Assembly (NCBI GenBank): GCA_009760855.2
Contig: WPIO01000118.1
Span: forward strand, 1-64,000
Reading direction: 5' to 3'
DNA length: 64,000 nt
DNA from: Cristatella mucedo
Lineage: Eukaryota > Bryozoa > Phylactolaemata > Cristatellidae
Within the stretch, counting starts at the first letter, position 1. Every line of letters begins with the position of its first letter. Made by a program: the position numbers and the translations under genes. Positions 11,726-22,912 of this stretch are shown here, piece after piece. A model generated the notes under the pieces. It searched no databases. It saw only the letters and a list, made by a program, of their open reading frames with translations, and was not told the DNA's origin.

Positions 11726-12459
11726 GCAGCTGCCAAGGAATTGCAGCAAAATTCGACCGACGATGACGGCAGTGAGTGCACGTCGTCCGACTTGCCAAGC
11801 TTTGCTGGTGACGAGGCTTGCGAAAATGATGGGCGAACGTCCACACCCATACGAAACGGCTTGGCCAGCCCTTGGCTCGCCCTCGGCAGCGCGGCCAGCT
11901 TGGAACCGTCCGAGGGTGCCGCCACAGCGCACGAGCTGCCCACGGCGCTCGGAGAACGAACGGTTGGCCATGTGCCACCGAAGCTGCCGAACGGCATGCC
12001 TCGGCAACCGTCCTCGCGACCTGCGCCGCCGCTCGATGGCAGCAGCACAGATGGCGGCACCGGCCATGCCACTCTGTCGGCCACTGCTGTCGCCAGGCCT
12101 CTATTCGCAAGTTCGTCATCGAAGAGCTTCGCCGATAGCAAAGGTCTGGAGCTGTGTGCGGCAGCCGACAGCCACCAATCAGGCCGTGACGGGATCGAGA
12201 TCGTGGTGACCATCCAGCGTGAGGCAGCAGCAGCAGCGGCAAAACCGAATCGTGCGATCGGACCAGGCAACGGCAGCTCGGAGGACGGGGAGAGCTTACC
12301 ACCACCTGCCGAGCAATCGAGCCTCGATGAGGCAAATGGTTTCAATTGGACAGCTGACGACCACCACTTTGCTGCAAGACGAATCAGCAGTGAAACGACG
12401 ACCAGTGGCGACAGCGATCCAAAAAGCTCAGATAGCAGTATGGGTGCCATCCGAACAAG
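11726..12459 (+). CDS. PDZ protein gene, large internal exon d
   Basis: Acceptor CACTTTCTTCAG and donor AAG|GTAACT; enters in phase 0 and leaves in phase 2. About 244 residues begin AAAKELQQNSTDDDGSE and continue Ser/Pro/Ala/Gly-rich (PPLDGSSTDGG, EIVVTIQREAAAAAAK, SSLDEANGFNW, ISSETTTSGDSDPKSSD). The open frame continues upstream of the acceptor to 11492, but that part is AT-richer and out of character. Composition suggests a disordered linker with many phosphorylatable serines. Antisense ORFs of over 200 codons over the same stretch are shadows of its codon bias. Confidence 0.75.
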
Positions 12460-13110
<651 letters not shown>

Positions 13111-13592
13111 TCAGCGATGGATCTTAAGAGATCGTTTATTTTCGAGCATCTGCTGTTGCTACACTGCTGCCAAAAGTTTGCAAGGAGACCGTGTAGTGTT
13201 ATTCGTGTCTCCATCGTACATCGCTTTCCAGCAACATGCTCGGGTGGCAGACGGTGTCTGTGATCAGCAGCAGATTATGGGGCTTGCACACTCAGCCAGA
13301 CTTGTTGCACAGCATGGTGTACAGTCGCACGCATCACGTGGTGGGGCCACACTCTTAACCCCGCGGCTGCGCACACGGCGTTGCAGAGGGAGCGACGACG
13401 AAGTTACGCCGAAGCCACTGCGAAAGTTTGGCAACTTCGCCAACCTGTCTCACGACGACGAATTGGATGCTGCCGACAGCAGCTTCTTTGATCACATGGC
13501 CGACCGAGAGAGCGTGAGCTCGGAGTACAGCACGCCCGTGCAGTCCGAGCATGGAAACGAATCTCCGAAGGCTTTCACCAGCTCCGGAGTCG
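13111..13592 (+). CDS. PDZ protein gene, internal exon e
   Basis: The frame is open from acceptor CTCTCTCCTTTAG to donor GTC G|GTGAGT. The single leading base completes the phase-2 codon of exon d, and the exon ends in phase 1. Coding character is strongest after ~13350: RGSDDEVTPKPLRKFGN, then SHDDELDAADSSFFDH and SVSSEYSTPVQSEHGNE. This is an acidic, Ser-rich segment, again likely disordered. The 5' boundary is uncertain, because weaker in-phase acceptors such as 13299 would give a shorter exon. No known domain is visible. Confidence 0.6.
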
Positions 13593-14799
13593 GTGAGTCG
13601 GTCGGGTTCGAGCCAGTGGCTATGCCACCACTCCCTCCTCTCCCCTCGCTATTGGCAGGTGCTGGCTGTCGGGGGGGGGGGGTTTGGGGCCAACCCACGC
13701 AGCAAGCACGAGCCGAGCCAGATTGCAGCTGAGCATCTCAGCACAGGCAGCCAGGTTGCTGGGCGCGGTCGAGCCGGGCGTGCCTGTTGGACGCCTATAC
13801 AGACATTGCTCACCCCTTGGAGCCTGGTGAGACAGCACTCGGCATGGTGGCTGCCACAATTAGTTTTTTATTTCAGCCTGAGTCCCTTTAAAGCAAGCCT
13901 CGCGAGCAAATAGCCTGATTTAGCTATACTACATCATCCTTACTTGCATTTATCGCAACTAGATGCACTGCAATGACCACGAGAATGCAGAGTTAAAAAG
14001 TAGCCTGCTCGGCAAACTGCTCAAGATGCCGAGGCCGCCTTAAAATCCGACCCCTTCCTTTGGTTGCATGGCATCTAGATTCGATGACGGCTCGGCTGAC
14101 GGAGTGGCAATGGGGTGTGGTTCGTAGGGACGAGCTGGCAATGGCAGAGGGAGATCCTTAGGGCCACTCGCAACTTCTGTAGGAGCTCAACTGTCTGTCA
14201 GGCTGCCAGACCCACATCTTTCGTTTAGGGTGTGTTAAGAATGGATAAGCAGTAGTGAGCTGAGGATTAATAAATATCGAAGATGTAGGGACTGTGCTGT
14301 TGGTCTTGGCATGCTGCCATAGACTGAAACGTAGCCAAGCCCAACTTTCGGCAGTTTGATCGATGGCCCTAAAATGTCTGATTAGTCGTATGCTGGCTCA
14401 TTTTTGTAGACAAGATCGTGGTGAGTTGTGGTGGCTGACGACTTCGGCTGGGATCCACTTTTGCCGGCACGGACGCATATCTTCATGTCAGGCATTAGTA
14501 CTGAATATTTAATATATAGTACTGACTGTGCGGACAAGCTAGGCACTAAAGCTTGCTCACCAAGTGGCAATCATGGTTCTTAATCGATGACCCTACAGTA
14601 AAGTGGCTAGAGCAGGAAGTCGGTCCCTAATAAGCAAGTTGTTCATGGTGCGCACGACTGCACTCAGGCATTTACCATCCGTGAAATTGTTCGTCATTGC
14701 TGCCATTTTTTACTGGATGAGGCTAAGGATAACGTGGCTTGAGGTAGTAACCTGCACAACCAGCCGTGCCGCAAAGTCATGAAGCTGGGCACTAGGGAA
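13593..14799. other. Start of the 9.2-kb intron e, nothing recognised
   Basis: A short poly-G run at ~13.67 kb. No repeat family and no exon that I can support up to the Gypsy fragment. Confidence 0.5.
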
Positions 14800-15290
14800 G
14801 TGTGAGAGGGTCAGTGTCACACAAAAGTTCTTCGGGTATCACCAAATTTTCAAAATTGAATTTCAAAAATTTGTGCATGGCGCCTTCAGTTGGCACAGCC
14901 TGAGAATTTGCCTCTGGTGACCCATTTCCTGTTATGGTCGATAGCCAACATGAAGTCGCTTCCATCGAGGTAGAACAGCTTAGCTGCCAGCTTTTGACAC
15001 GAGTACTTTGGGACTGCATGCACCATAGAAGTGGTGGCATTCGTATTGGCGTTTCGATTTTCTCGACATGCAAAGCTGTGGCGACCCCTAAGTGGACAGT
15101 GCCATTGACGCAAGCAGGCCTTGCAGATTGAAGTTTTGGCGAGCACGATGGATGGTTGTGACCATACCAATATGGCCACCATGCAGATACTGCAGAGCCT
15201 GCTGGCGAAATTACCCGAGGGACGAAAGCCCGTTTGCCTTTGAAGATCAGACCAGCATAAGTTTCACAAATCACTGAAAACTCGCCACCT
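14800..15290 (-). mobile_element. Gypsy-type LTR retrotransposon fragment (integrase region)
   Basis: On the minus strand, split over two frames, the translation shows a degenerate integrase zinc-binding region (HGGHIGMVTTIHRARQ). A core-like segment follows (KLAAKLFYLDGSDFMLAID), where Gypsy elements usually have a short linker and D of the DDE core. The frame changes at least once, so this is a dead fragment. It lies antisense in the PDZ gene intron and may derive from the same family as the 20.4-22.3 kb piece. Confidence 0.6.
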
Positions 15291-15424
15291 CGCCGCGGGC
15301 GCCGCTACCCCTGACCGTGCTAAGGCCTCAAGCAAGCAGGCAGCTGTCTGTCGAACCAGGCTTGAAGCTCCGCATCGCTGCGCTGCTACTGCTGCTGCCA
15401 CTGCTGCTGCTGCTGCTGCCGCCG

Positions 15425-15563
<139 letters not shown>

Positions 15564-15689
15564 GCTCTTCTGCAGGCCTCTCGTTGGTCGCGGGCCGGCA
15601 GCGTTTCGGTAGCGAGCAGCCGCATCCCTCTCCTCGTCCAGTCGCCTGCTGGAGTCCAGGTGCACATGTGTGGGCGCCGCAGGGTGCCT

Positions 15690-16030
15690 GCTATGAAGCT
15701 TTAGCTCTGCAGGTCCTAGACTGTGGAACTCGCTTCCACAATTCTTACGCAACGACATCTACTCTCCAACTGCCGACTATGGCACATCTTTTTCAGCGGT
15801 CCTGAACTGCTACTTCTATGCTACTCACTACCTCAACTGCTCTCCTAACTCTGCTATGCTTCCCACTTTCTCTTTGTTGCGTGAGACGAAGTCTGTTGGC
15901 TACCGAATGCGTACCGAAAGCCGCTTAGGCTGTGAGTGCGCTATACAAAACTCTCCTGCGTAACGCCCACATGGTCTTTATGACTTTGTGGAGTTACTGA
16001 CGGAGACACATTACATTACATTACGACGTG
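15690..16030 (+). mobile_element. LINE-B 3' end
   Basis: Best sense copy of the family end. In one frame it gives GPRLWNSLPQFLRNDIYS, as at the C terminus of RT in many LINEs. The 3' UTR follows and a (TTACA)n tail closes it (CACATTACATTACATTACG). It is 5'-truncated and similar enough to the 30.6-kb copy to suggest moderate age. Confidence 0.85.
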
Positions 16031-16605
16031 AGCTCCTCCCCAAGCGTGTGCACGGTCACGGTGAAGTGGCAGAGCACTGGTCGGCGGCGCCAAAGCCTCG
16101 TCTGCCCGTCCGAGTTTGCTGTGAGACCTCGGCCACGGGCTTCTTAAAGATGCCAAGTAGTTTTGTTGCTGTCCCTATCAAAGCTATTAGGCTCTGCCCT
16201 GAGACAAAAGAAAACGTTGGCAATGAAAACGTCGACGGCCAAGTTGAACAGCAATCGTCTGCCGCTCTATTTGGCCATAACATGGTTGAATCGCAGTTCA
16301 ATTAGCATATGCGACAGGCCACTGGTTTTTCGTCGACGCTGCACCAAGGCCATGATGAGAGGCATTGACCGACCGTGTAATGGGCGACTTCAAGTCAGAT
16401 AAACCTATCTGGGAAGCATTAATCGAAAGGCTTTTCATGTCATATGCTATCGCCTGGCTGGGGTTCGGGCTCCACATGGTCTCTGCTTGCATCAAGTGTC
16501 ATAACGGTGTAGTCACTTCTTTGCTAAGTAATCAGCTGTTCCTACCAGCTGCAAAGCGTCGACCGTCGATGACGGCACGGGAAAATCTCTTTTGGCCTCC
16601 ACCTT
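16031..16605. other. Intron e segment, nothing recognised
   Basis: Small open frames on both strands, none with a recognisable domain or good splice borders. Confidence 0.5.
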
Positions 16606-19600
16606 ATAATAATAATAATAATAATGCACATAATAATAATAATAATAATAATGCACTTGATAAAGCACCCTCAGAGAACTAAATCTCTCTCTAGGCGCTT
16701 TACATTTGCTGCAAAGGGAAATGCAATTGAATGGTGAGTAATATCATGCTTAATAAACAAACAAAATGAATAGCATGGTTAGCGGTGACATGCACAGGGT
16801 CAGCTTGCAAATGTGGTTAGTGGCAGCATGCACAGTGTCACCACGCATAAGCACATCAAGGACGAATCACAGGGACCCACTAAATGCTGTCCTAGATAGG
16901 TGTGTTTTCAAGTTCTTTTTAAATGTGGTCAAGTCAAGGGATGTTCTGATGCAGGTCGGGAGGGAGTTCCAGGCTGTGGGAGCATACGAGCTAAATGCAC
17001 GGTCTCCAAAGGATTTAAGGTTTGTACGAGGTATTTCTAGACAGTTGGATTAGAAAAGCGAGTGCTACGATGCTTTGCCTGATGGGGTAGTATCTCTGAA
17101 AGATAGGCTGGAGCCATAGAATGAAGAGACCTAAAAGTGAGCGACAAAACCTTGAAGTCAATCCGTTGCTTGACTGGTAACCAGTGCAGGTCGGCGAGAA
17201 GTGGAGTAATGTGGCAACTGCGACGCTCACGACAGACAAGCCTAGCTGCAGAGTTTTGCACCAGCTGCAATCGCCTGATCGCACATGCTGGTAGGCCAGC
17301 AAGCAGTGAGTTGCAGAAGTCGAGACGAGATGTCACGATTGCATGGACCAACTTGGACGTGGTATCCTTATCTAAACAAGCCCTAATTTTAGCAATGTTA
17401 TGAAGCTGAAAATAGGCTGATTTGACTGTGGAGCTGATGTGGTCGTCTAACGAGAGGTCGCTTTGGAATATGACACCTAGATTTCGAGCTGATGCAACTG
17501 GAGATATGCTGGCAGAGCCAATTTTGAAAGTCAGCCTTTCCAATTTCTGAATAACACTAGGTTTGCCCATAACTAGTAAGTTAGTTTTATCATCGTTTAG
17601 TTTTAGAAAATTTGCTGCCATCCATGATCGGATGTCATCAATGCATGCAGCAAGTGAGTTGAGAGAATTTGAGGTGCTCGAAGGCTGGGAGGGATCAAAG
17701 CAAAGGTACAACTGAGTGTCATCCGCATAGAAGTGAAAGCCTAGATTGTGCTTGGCAATCACATCAGCGAGAGGGAGAGTATAAACGGTGAAAAGGACCG
17801 GACCTAGCACAGAGCCCTGAGGTACTCCATATTTTAGAGGTACTTCAGATGATCTTTGTCCATTCACGTCAACACTCTGGAGTCTCCCACTGAGATAGGA
17901 CCTGAACCACTGCAGAGCAGTGCCAGTGATGCCCAGGCGAGATGAGAGGCGCTCTAGAAGTACTTTGTGATCGATGGTATCAAAAGCTGCCGAAAGATCG
18001 AGCAAAACAAGAAGAGACACTCTACCCATGTCTGCATTCCTAAGTAGGTCGTTGTATACCCGAAGCAATGCTGACTCTGTGGAGTGATTAGCTCTAAAGC
18101 CAGACTGGAACTTACTAGCAAGGTGTGTGGTTTCGATATACGAGTTCAGCTGGTCTGCCGCGACCCGTTCCAGTGTCTTTGATAGGAATGGTAGAAGGGA
18201 GACTGGGCGGTAGTTGCTTAAGCTCTCTTGGTCTAGTGTAGCTTTCTTGAGAAGTGGCCTGACTACAGCTTTTTTTTTGAAAGGTGCTGGGACCTGACCT
18301 GAGGCTAATGACATATTAATGATGTTGGTTATGCATGGCAGCAGCAGATCAATGCAACGTAGGAGCAGGACAGTGGGAATAGGGTCCAGTGGACTTGTTG
18401 TCTTCTTTGATTGAGATACGAGCTTTAGGACTATGTCACTGGTGACCTGTTTAAATGCAGACATTGAGGCGCAGCCAGGAACCGAGGAACAGCATTCTAG
18501 TGGGAAGGTTGTCATCGCAGGGATGGATTCCCTGATTTTGTCTATCTTCTGCACAAAGAATCGAGAGAAGCGATCGGCTAGATCATCACAAGGATCATCA
18601 GGTAAGGAGCTAACCTGGGAACGGTTGAGGAGATGGTTTATTGTCGACATCAGCATTTTTGGATTGTGCATCTGTGATTCAACAATGTTTCTATAGAAGC
18701 TAGACTTAGCCTTTGCTAGGATCGATTGGTACGACCTACAGTAGTCTTCATATGCCTGTCGATGGACAGTTAGTCCGGATCTTTTGTATGCTTTGTCAAG
18801 CTTTTGTTTAGTAGACTTGGCTAGTTTAATGTCTGTGGTAAACCATAGGCCGTCTGGGCGGGGGCGCACAGTGCGCTTTGTCAGAGGTGCAAACTCGTCG
18901 AGCGTGTCAGCTAGTGCCGTGTTGTAGCTATCTACCAATGATGACAGATCGGAGGGAGGATTGAGCAGCAGAGGTGAAGCAGATATTCTCGCACGGACAG
19001 CATCGATGTCAAGGGTCTTGAGGTTTCGCGATTCACAGGTTATTTTAGAGGAGAATGTGGGCACACACTGTAGATTGAATGAGATCTGCATGTGGTCAGA
19101 TAAGCAGGATTTGGTGATAACTGGTGATGACAAAGTGCAGTTATATGAGAAAATTTGGTCGAGTGTGTGACCCTTGATGTGGGTAGGGCCATGCACATGA
19201 GCTACAAGAGATAATGAGTCTGTCAATGTACGAAATTCGGTGCTGAAAGCGTCAGATAAGTTATCAAAGTGAACGTTGAAATCACCCATAACGAGGAAGG
19301 ATCGATTTCTTGCACACAGAATCGAAATGAGATCGGAGAAATCTGAGATAAAGGAGGATTTGGTACCTGGTGGGCGATAGACTACTGCCACTATCGGTAG
19401 CTTGTTTTCGGGTGAGACCAGGACAATTGATTCAAAAGACTGCTTCGAGGGTACCGCAAATGGCTTGAAGTTGAATTTCGAGCGCACGATCATAGCAACT
19501 CCACCTCCAGTTTTGATTGATCTAGGGGTGTGAAAGAACGTGAAACCAGATGGAGTAGCGTCTTTAATTGTCGGGCAGTTTATCGATTTCAGCCAAGTTT

Positions 19601-20211
19601 CAGTTAGGGCGAGCAGGTCGATACCATTTTCAGAAATAAGGTCGTTTATTACTAGAGGTTTATTGCACATTGAGCGAGGATTCCAAAGGCAAGCGTTAAG
19701 TCTGGCCGATTGGGTTACAACAGGCCTGATGACCACTAAGTTTGAGAGATTTACAGTGACGCATGGGGGGGAGCGTGCTAAGCGGTTCGAGACAATGCTA
19801 GGAATACCAAACGAGCAGCGTCTAAGCTGGCGGTTCCGGCCACCGGCGGCGGCTACAGGGTGCTTTCCTTTGGTTAATGCATAGTTCATGAATCTTAGCA
19901 ACAACATTAATATCTAGGAATGCATTTGATATATGATGACGAAGCGATAGCAGCTGCTGACGACCATAACTAACAAGTATGTTACTAGCCACCGGCGTAG
20001 CTAATGCAGCCGCCGGCGTGGGAGACCCAGCAGCCCGAAGCGAAAAGCGTTTAGATGTCCATAGGCACGTAATTTCTTACGCGCTACGGTCAAAAAACAA
20101 TCAGAATAACTTTAAACATGTCTTAGCTGTATCGTTTCCGTATACGATGTTCGCAAGAACTTCGGTTTTCGGAAGAATTCTGCAACGAACAAGAACGCAC
20201 GTTAGAGCGCT
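16606..20211 (-). mobile_element. LINE-A, nearly full-length L2/CR1-like non-LTR retrotransposon
   Basis: In the antisense of the PDZ gene intron lies one almost complete element: a 5' UTR (~19.91-20.21 kb), a 956-codon ORF with endonuclease and reverse transcriptase, a 3' UTR, and an (AAT)n tail at 16606-16651 (minus-strand ATT). The tail contains an internal repeat of GCAC. No LTRs are present. The 5' border is placed where similarity of the abutting LINE-A fragment at 20215 ends. Target-site duplications could not be fixed by eye. Mobilisation in this class is by target-primed reverse transcription. Confidence 0.88.
17037..19907 (-). CDS. LINE-A ORF2-like protein: endonuclease plus reverse transcriptase (truncated C-terminus)
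   Basis: Single 956-codon frame. An apurinic-like endonuclease occupies about residues 70-280: CLWNPRSM near 73-80, TETW at 102-105, YRPPG at 177-181, MGDFNVHF at 207-214, SDHMQISF at 270-277. A reverse transcriptase occupies ~545-800: [26 protein letters not shown] at 635-647, [10 protein letters not shown] near 694, [11 protein letters not shown] with the catalytic YADD at 727-730. The stop falls right after RSTRFSNPTV. Other copies (26.7, 62.5 kb) have one more base there and continue ~55-60 residues to the KAWNSLPTC end, so this copy carries a one-base deletion that removes the C-terminal tail. Otherwise the ORF is intact, which points to a young insertion. Confidence 0.9.
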   Translation of the reverse strand: MLLLRFMNYALTKGKHPVAAAGGRNRQLRRCSFGIPSIVSNRLARSPPCVTVNLSNLVVIRPVVTQSARLNACLWNPRSMCNKPLVINDLISENGIDLLALTETWLKSINCPTIKDATPSGFTFFHTPRSIKTGGGVAMIVRSKFNFKPFAVPSKQSFESIVLVSPENKLPIVAVVYRPPGTKSSFISDFSDLISILCARNRSFLVMGDFNVHFDNLSDAFSTEFRTLTDSLSLVAHVHGPTHIKGHTLDQIFSYNCTLSSPVITKSCLSDHMQISFNLQCVPTFSSKITCESRNLKTLDIDAVRARISASPLLLNPPSDLSSLVDSYNTALADTLDEFAPLTKRTVRPRPDGLWFTTDIKLAKSTKQKLDKAYKRSGLTVHRQAYEDYCRSYQSILAKAKSSFYRNIVESQMHNPKMLMSTINHLLNRSQVSSLPDDPCDDLADRFSRFFVQKIDKIRESIPAMTTFPLECCSSVPGCASMSAFKQVTSDIVLKLVSQSKKTTSPLDPIPTVLLLRCIDLLLPCITNIINMSLASGQVPAPFKKKAVVRPLLKKATLDQESLSNYRPVSLLPFLSKTLERVAADQLNSYIETTHLASKFQSGFRANHSTESALLRVYNDLLRNADMGRVSLLVLLDLSAAFDTIDHKVLLERLSSRLGITGTALQWFRSYLSGRLQSVDVNGQRSSEVPLKYGVPQGSVLGPVLFTVYTLPLADVIAKHNLGFHFYADDTQLYLCFDPSQPSSTSNSLNSLAACIDDIRSWMAANFLKLNDDKTNLLVMGKPSVIQKLERLTFKIGSASISPVASARNLGVIFQSDLSLDDHISSTVKSAYFQLHNIAKIRACLDKDTTSKLVHAIVTSRLDFCNSLLAGLPACAIRRLQLVQNSAARLVCRERRSCHITPLLADLHWLPVKQRIDFKVLSLTFRSLHSMAPAYLSEILPHQAKHRSTRFSNPTV

Positions 20212-20214
20212 CTA

Positions 20215-20362
20215 TGTCAGCCTTGAAATCGATCCGTTGCTTGACTGGTAGCCAGTGCAGGTCGGCGAGAAGTGGTGTGATGTGGCAACTGCGCCGCTCA
20301 CGACAGACAGGCCTAGCTGCGGAGTTTTGCACCAGCTGCAATCGCCGCATCGCACATGCGGC
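20215..20362 (-). mobile_element. LINE-A fragment abutting the full element
   Basis: Antisense RT C-terminal segment (GTTGCTTGACTGGTAGCCAG, TGCACCAGCTGCAATCGCC) that ends exactly where the 5' end of the full LINE begins. It is either an older piece into which the new element inserted, or a 5' duplication of family sequence. Confidence 0.75.
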
Positions 20363-20399
20363 TGGGGTCTGGTCTGATGCCCTCGGCCGACAAGACCTG

Positions 20400-22300
20400 G
20401 CCCAGGTCAAGAATCTCTGTCTAGCCATATTCTGCCGAGGTTGATCACACGGCCTTTTGCCAAAAAACCTGCCTTGGGGGCATGTGGTGTTCCTCAATTG
20501 TACTCGCGAGAATGTCGTCAGTGGACGTGTGAGCCCCTGGGATGTACGAAGTATGACTCGCAATAAGTCTGAGGAACAACTCCGGGGCTGTAGCAATACC
20601 GAATGGCTGCCCAAAAATCGAAAGTATCCAAACAGTCGTGTGATTGTGTGATGTGGTGAAACTCTTTAGGAGACTACTGGCCTCATCAAGGTCCACCTGC
20701 ATGAACCCAGATACTGCATCCACAGTGAACTGTAGTATTTGGAGCCAGCCAAGCTTGCAGAGCATCTCATCGAGCATCTGGAGTTGATCATGTTCGCACT
20801 GGGTTGCATCATTTAGCACCTTTATATCAATGCAAAGGTGGAGCTTTTCTGTGCCATGCTTTGTAACTAATTCAACTAGGCTGACACACTCTGAGCCCTC
20901 GGTGACTTTTACAAGTTACCTGTCCTGCATACAGAAAGGTCTCAAGTCGGTCACTGTACTTGAAATGAATGTAATTCGCCACCTGTATAACCGGCTGGGC
21001 TTCCTGGCGCCGCTTGATTTTGAATTCGCTGGGCAGGCGCCCCATCCGATTAAAGACATCGGGAAATTTGTCCCTCTGCTTAAAAAAATACTAGCTGATT
21101 TAGCAGCCTCATTTGTGTAGCAGCTGAAGAGCCTTGATGGCTTTCACCGCGACTTGCAGTTGACTATTCAGGATTGCCGACTGCAGGATTCAAGCCAACG
21201 ACATCGATCGTGAAGGATGAGCACTTACCTCCTGAACTATCACAGCCCAGTAACGATGGCATGGAATCGTGTAGAGATCAACAGAGCAACAGGTCCTTGA
21301 TTATTTCTAACTCTCTAGCACCAGGGAGGCCTTGGAGAGCTGGGGAGTCTTCGTTTACCATATGACCTATACTGTTTGCTCTTACTCTTTGTCCAATATA
21401 TGGAACACGTCTTGACCCCATTCTGACAGAGGTGTGCCACCCATAAGCATAGACTTTGACCTTGGTCTGCTTGGGTGCACCATCGGGCAAGCAGCAATAT
21501 GAAGAACGAAACATAGCATTTCAAGTGGCTCCAGTGTCACTTTAAAGTCAAGGCCGTGGACACCACGATTAAAATCTTAAGTCGATGCTGGATTTGCATC
21601 ACACGCAAAGGAAAGTCGGAAGTCATATAATTCAGACTCACCGGCTGCAGCAGTGGGGAAATAGCAGTATCTGCTATACAGTGAAGTGCATTTCTACACG
21701 CAGCAGAGAAAGCCATTTGCTCAACAGAGTTTGCAGGTTTTTCTAAAGGCTGGGTACTTCCTGGGTTCGTGCTTGGTGCCACAGTAACGACTTAAGCTCT
21801 ACTCTGCTTCGCTGCCACTTGCGACGGCCTTAAGCAAGTTGCTTACAGCCAGCTGAGTATCTTCTGGAACAGTAGCAAGCGGCTATGCACTTAAGATCAA
21901 GCAACTTAGGTAGTGAGCCGATACTTCCTGAGATCGATAAATGCTCACTGCTTGAGCGAGAGTCAGCTGGGTCTCCGACAGGAGCTTTTTCCTAATGTTT
22001 ATGACTATCTGGTCGCTCGGAATTTGAGGCATCTCTTCAATATGGTAATTGCACGGCTCGGTGAAACCAAGTAACGCCAAGTAAAATCAGTCAGTCGAAG
22101 GATTCTAACTTGTGTTGTCACCAGGGAGTGGAGGAAGAAATACGAACCTTCAGTACGACTCACTCCTCTGAGGAACGAAATGTGCTTAAGTCTCAGCAGC
22201 ATGCTTTCGAAGTCGTCTCTATCTTTATGGGAAGCACCCCGATCGAAAGTCGTGCAAATCAAACGATAGCATCGCGACCCATAGCCGTTTGCTGTGTGAA
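20400..22300 (-). mobile_element. Gypsy-type LTR retrotransposon remnant (gag to RT), interrupted by SINE1
   Basis: Reading the minus strand from right to left: a Gag-like segment (SDQIVINIRKKLLSE, LTLAQAVSIYRSQEV at ~21.9-22.0 kb), then a poorly preserved protease/linker region. A reverse transcriptase piece follows at 20.45-20.9 kb (DAVSGFMQVDLDE, FGIATAPELFLR, PGAHTSTDDIL, the last corresponding to the YxDD box). Stops and frame changes are frequent and no LTR pair was recognised. A SINE1 copy at ~21.1-21.2 kb splits it. It is an old dead insertion in the PDZ gene intron. Confidence 0.75.
21090..21235 (-). mobile_element. SINE1 copy nested in Gypsy remnant
   Basis: Antisense SINE1 blocks in order: GCCTCATTTGTGTAGCAG, GGCTTTCACCGCGACTTGCAG, GATTGCCGACTGCAGGATTC, then CGACATCGATCG. 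It lies between the Gag-like and RT-like parts of the Gypsy remnant. Confidence 0.75.
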
Positions 22301-22751
22301 CACTTTAGTGGCCACATCCTTGGTCGGTTTTTCAGTTGCAGTCATGTAATAGTCAAAGTAACCCTTTCATCATCCCACTCTGCCGCAGCATTAGAGTGTA
22401 CTGAAAATGAGCCGGGTAGGCGAAACCACTTTGCTGACATGTTTATCACGACAGATCATATCCTACTTAGGACATCATGTTTGAGACAGCACACCGTATG
22501 GGAGCCACCATGATAAAAGTTTATTTTCAGCGAGTCCTCTTTATTGCTGAGCCATGCTTTCCCTGCAGCCTCGTGTGGCTTTACTGCAGAGCCGACCGAT
22601 TCGCACTAGCTTTGGCTTCCCTCCTGCTGCATTCGTGTGCCAAAATAGCTTGTCTGCGACCATTTTCCTGACCTCTTGCCAGAACCAGGAAAATCCTTCT
22701 GAGGCTGCATGGCTCTAGCTGCACGGTGACGAGCAAGCTTTCTGTTTGCAG
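22301..22751. other. End of intron e
   Basis: No repeat recognised. It closes with acceptor CTTTCTGTTTGCAG. Confidence 0.5.
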
Positions 22752-22912
22752 ACGAAAACTTGAATCAAGCTTTGAAGCTAGCCACAGGTCAAGTCGGTGG
22801 CCAGCGGCCACCGGCGCAGCCGGTGGCCGAGATCGGTGGAACGTCGAAGCGAAGTGTCGAGGAAGCGCGGGCTCTCTTCTTTGCTGAGATGCTGCAGAGA
22901 AGCACTCATTGA
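22752..22912 (+). CDS. PDZ protein gene, candidate terminal exon f
   Basis: Acceptor TTTCTGTTTGCAG. The first two bases complete the phase-1 codon of exon e (G+AC = Asp). 52 codons follow before TGA at 22910-22912. The text reads DENLNQALKLATGQVGGQRP, then an Ala/Pro part, and closes on KRSVEEARALFFAEMLQ, an amphipathic helix. G/C at third positions supports coding. The weak points are that the intron is 9.2 kb long and that coding-like sequence continues past the stop in other frames. A frameshift, an assembly error or a further exon cannot be excluded. Confidence 0.5.

Noticed and set aside
14792-15274. 160-codon minus ORF as a host gene
   Set aside because: The overlapping frame shows integrase-like text and the frames switch; better explained as a decayed Gypsy fragment.
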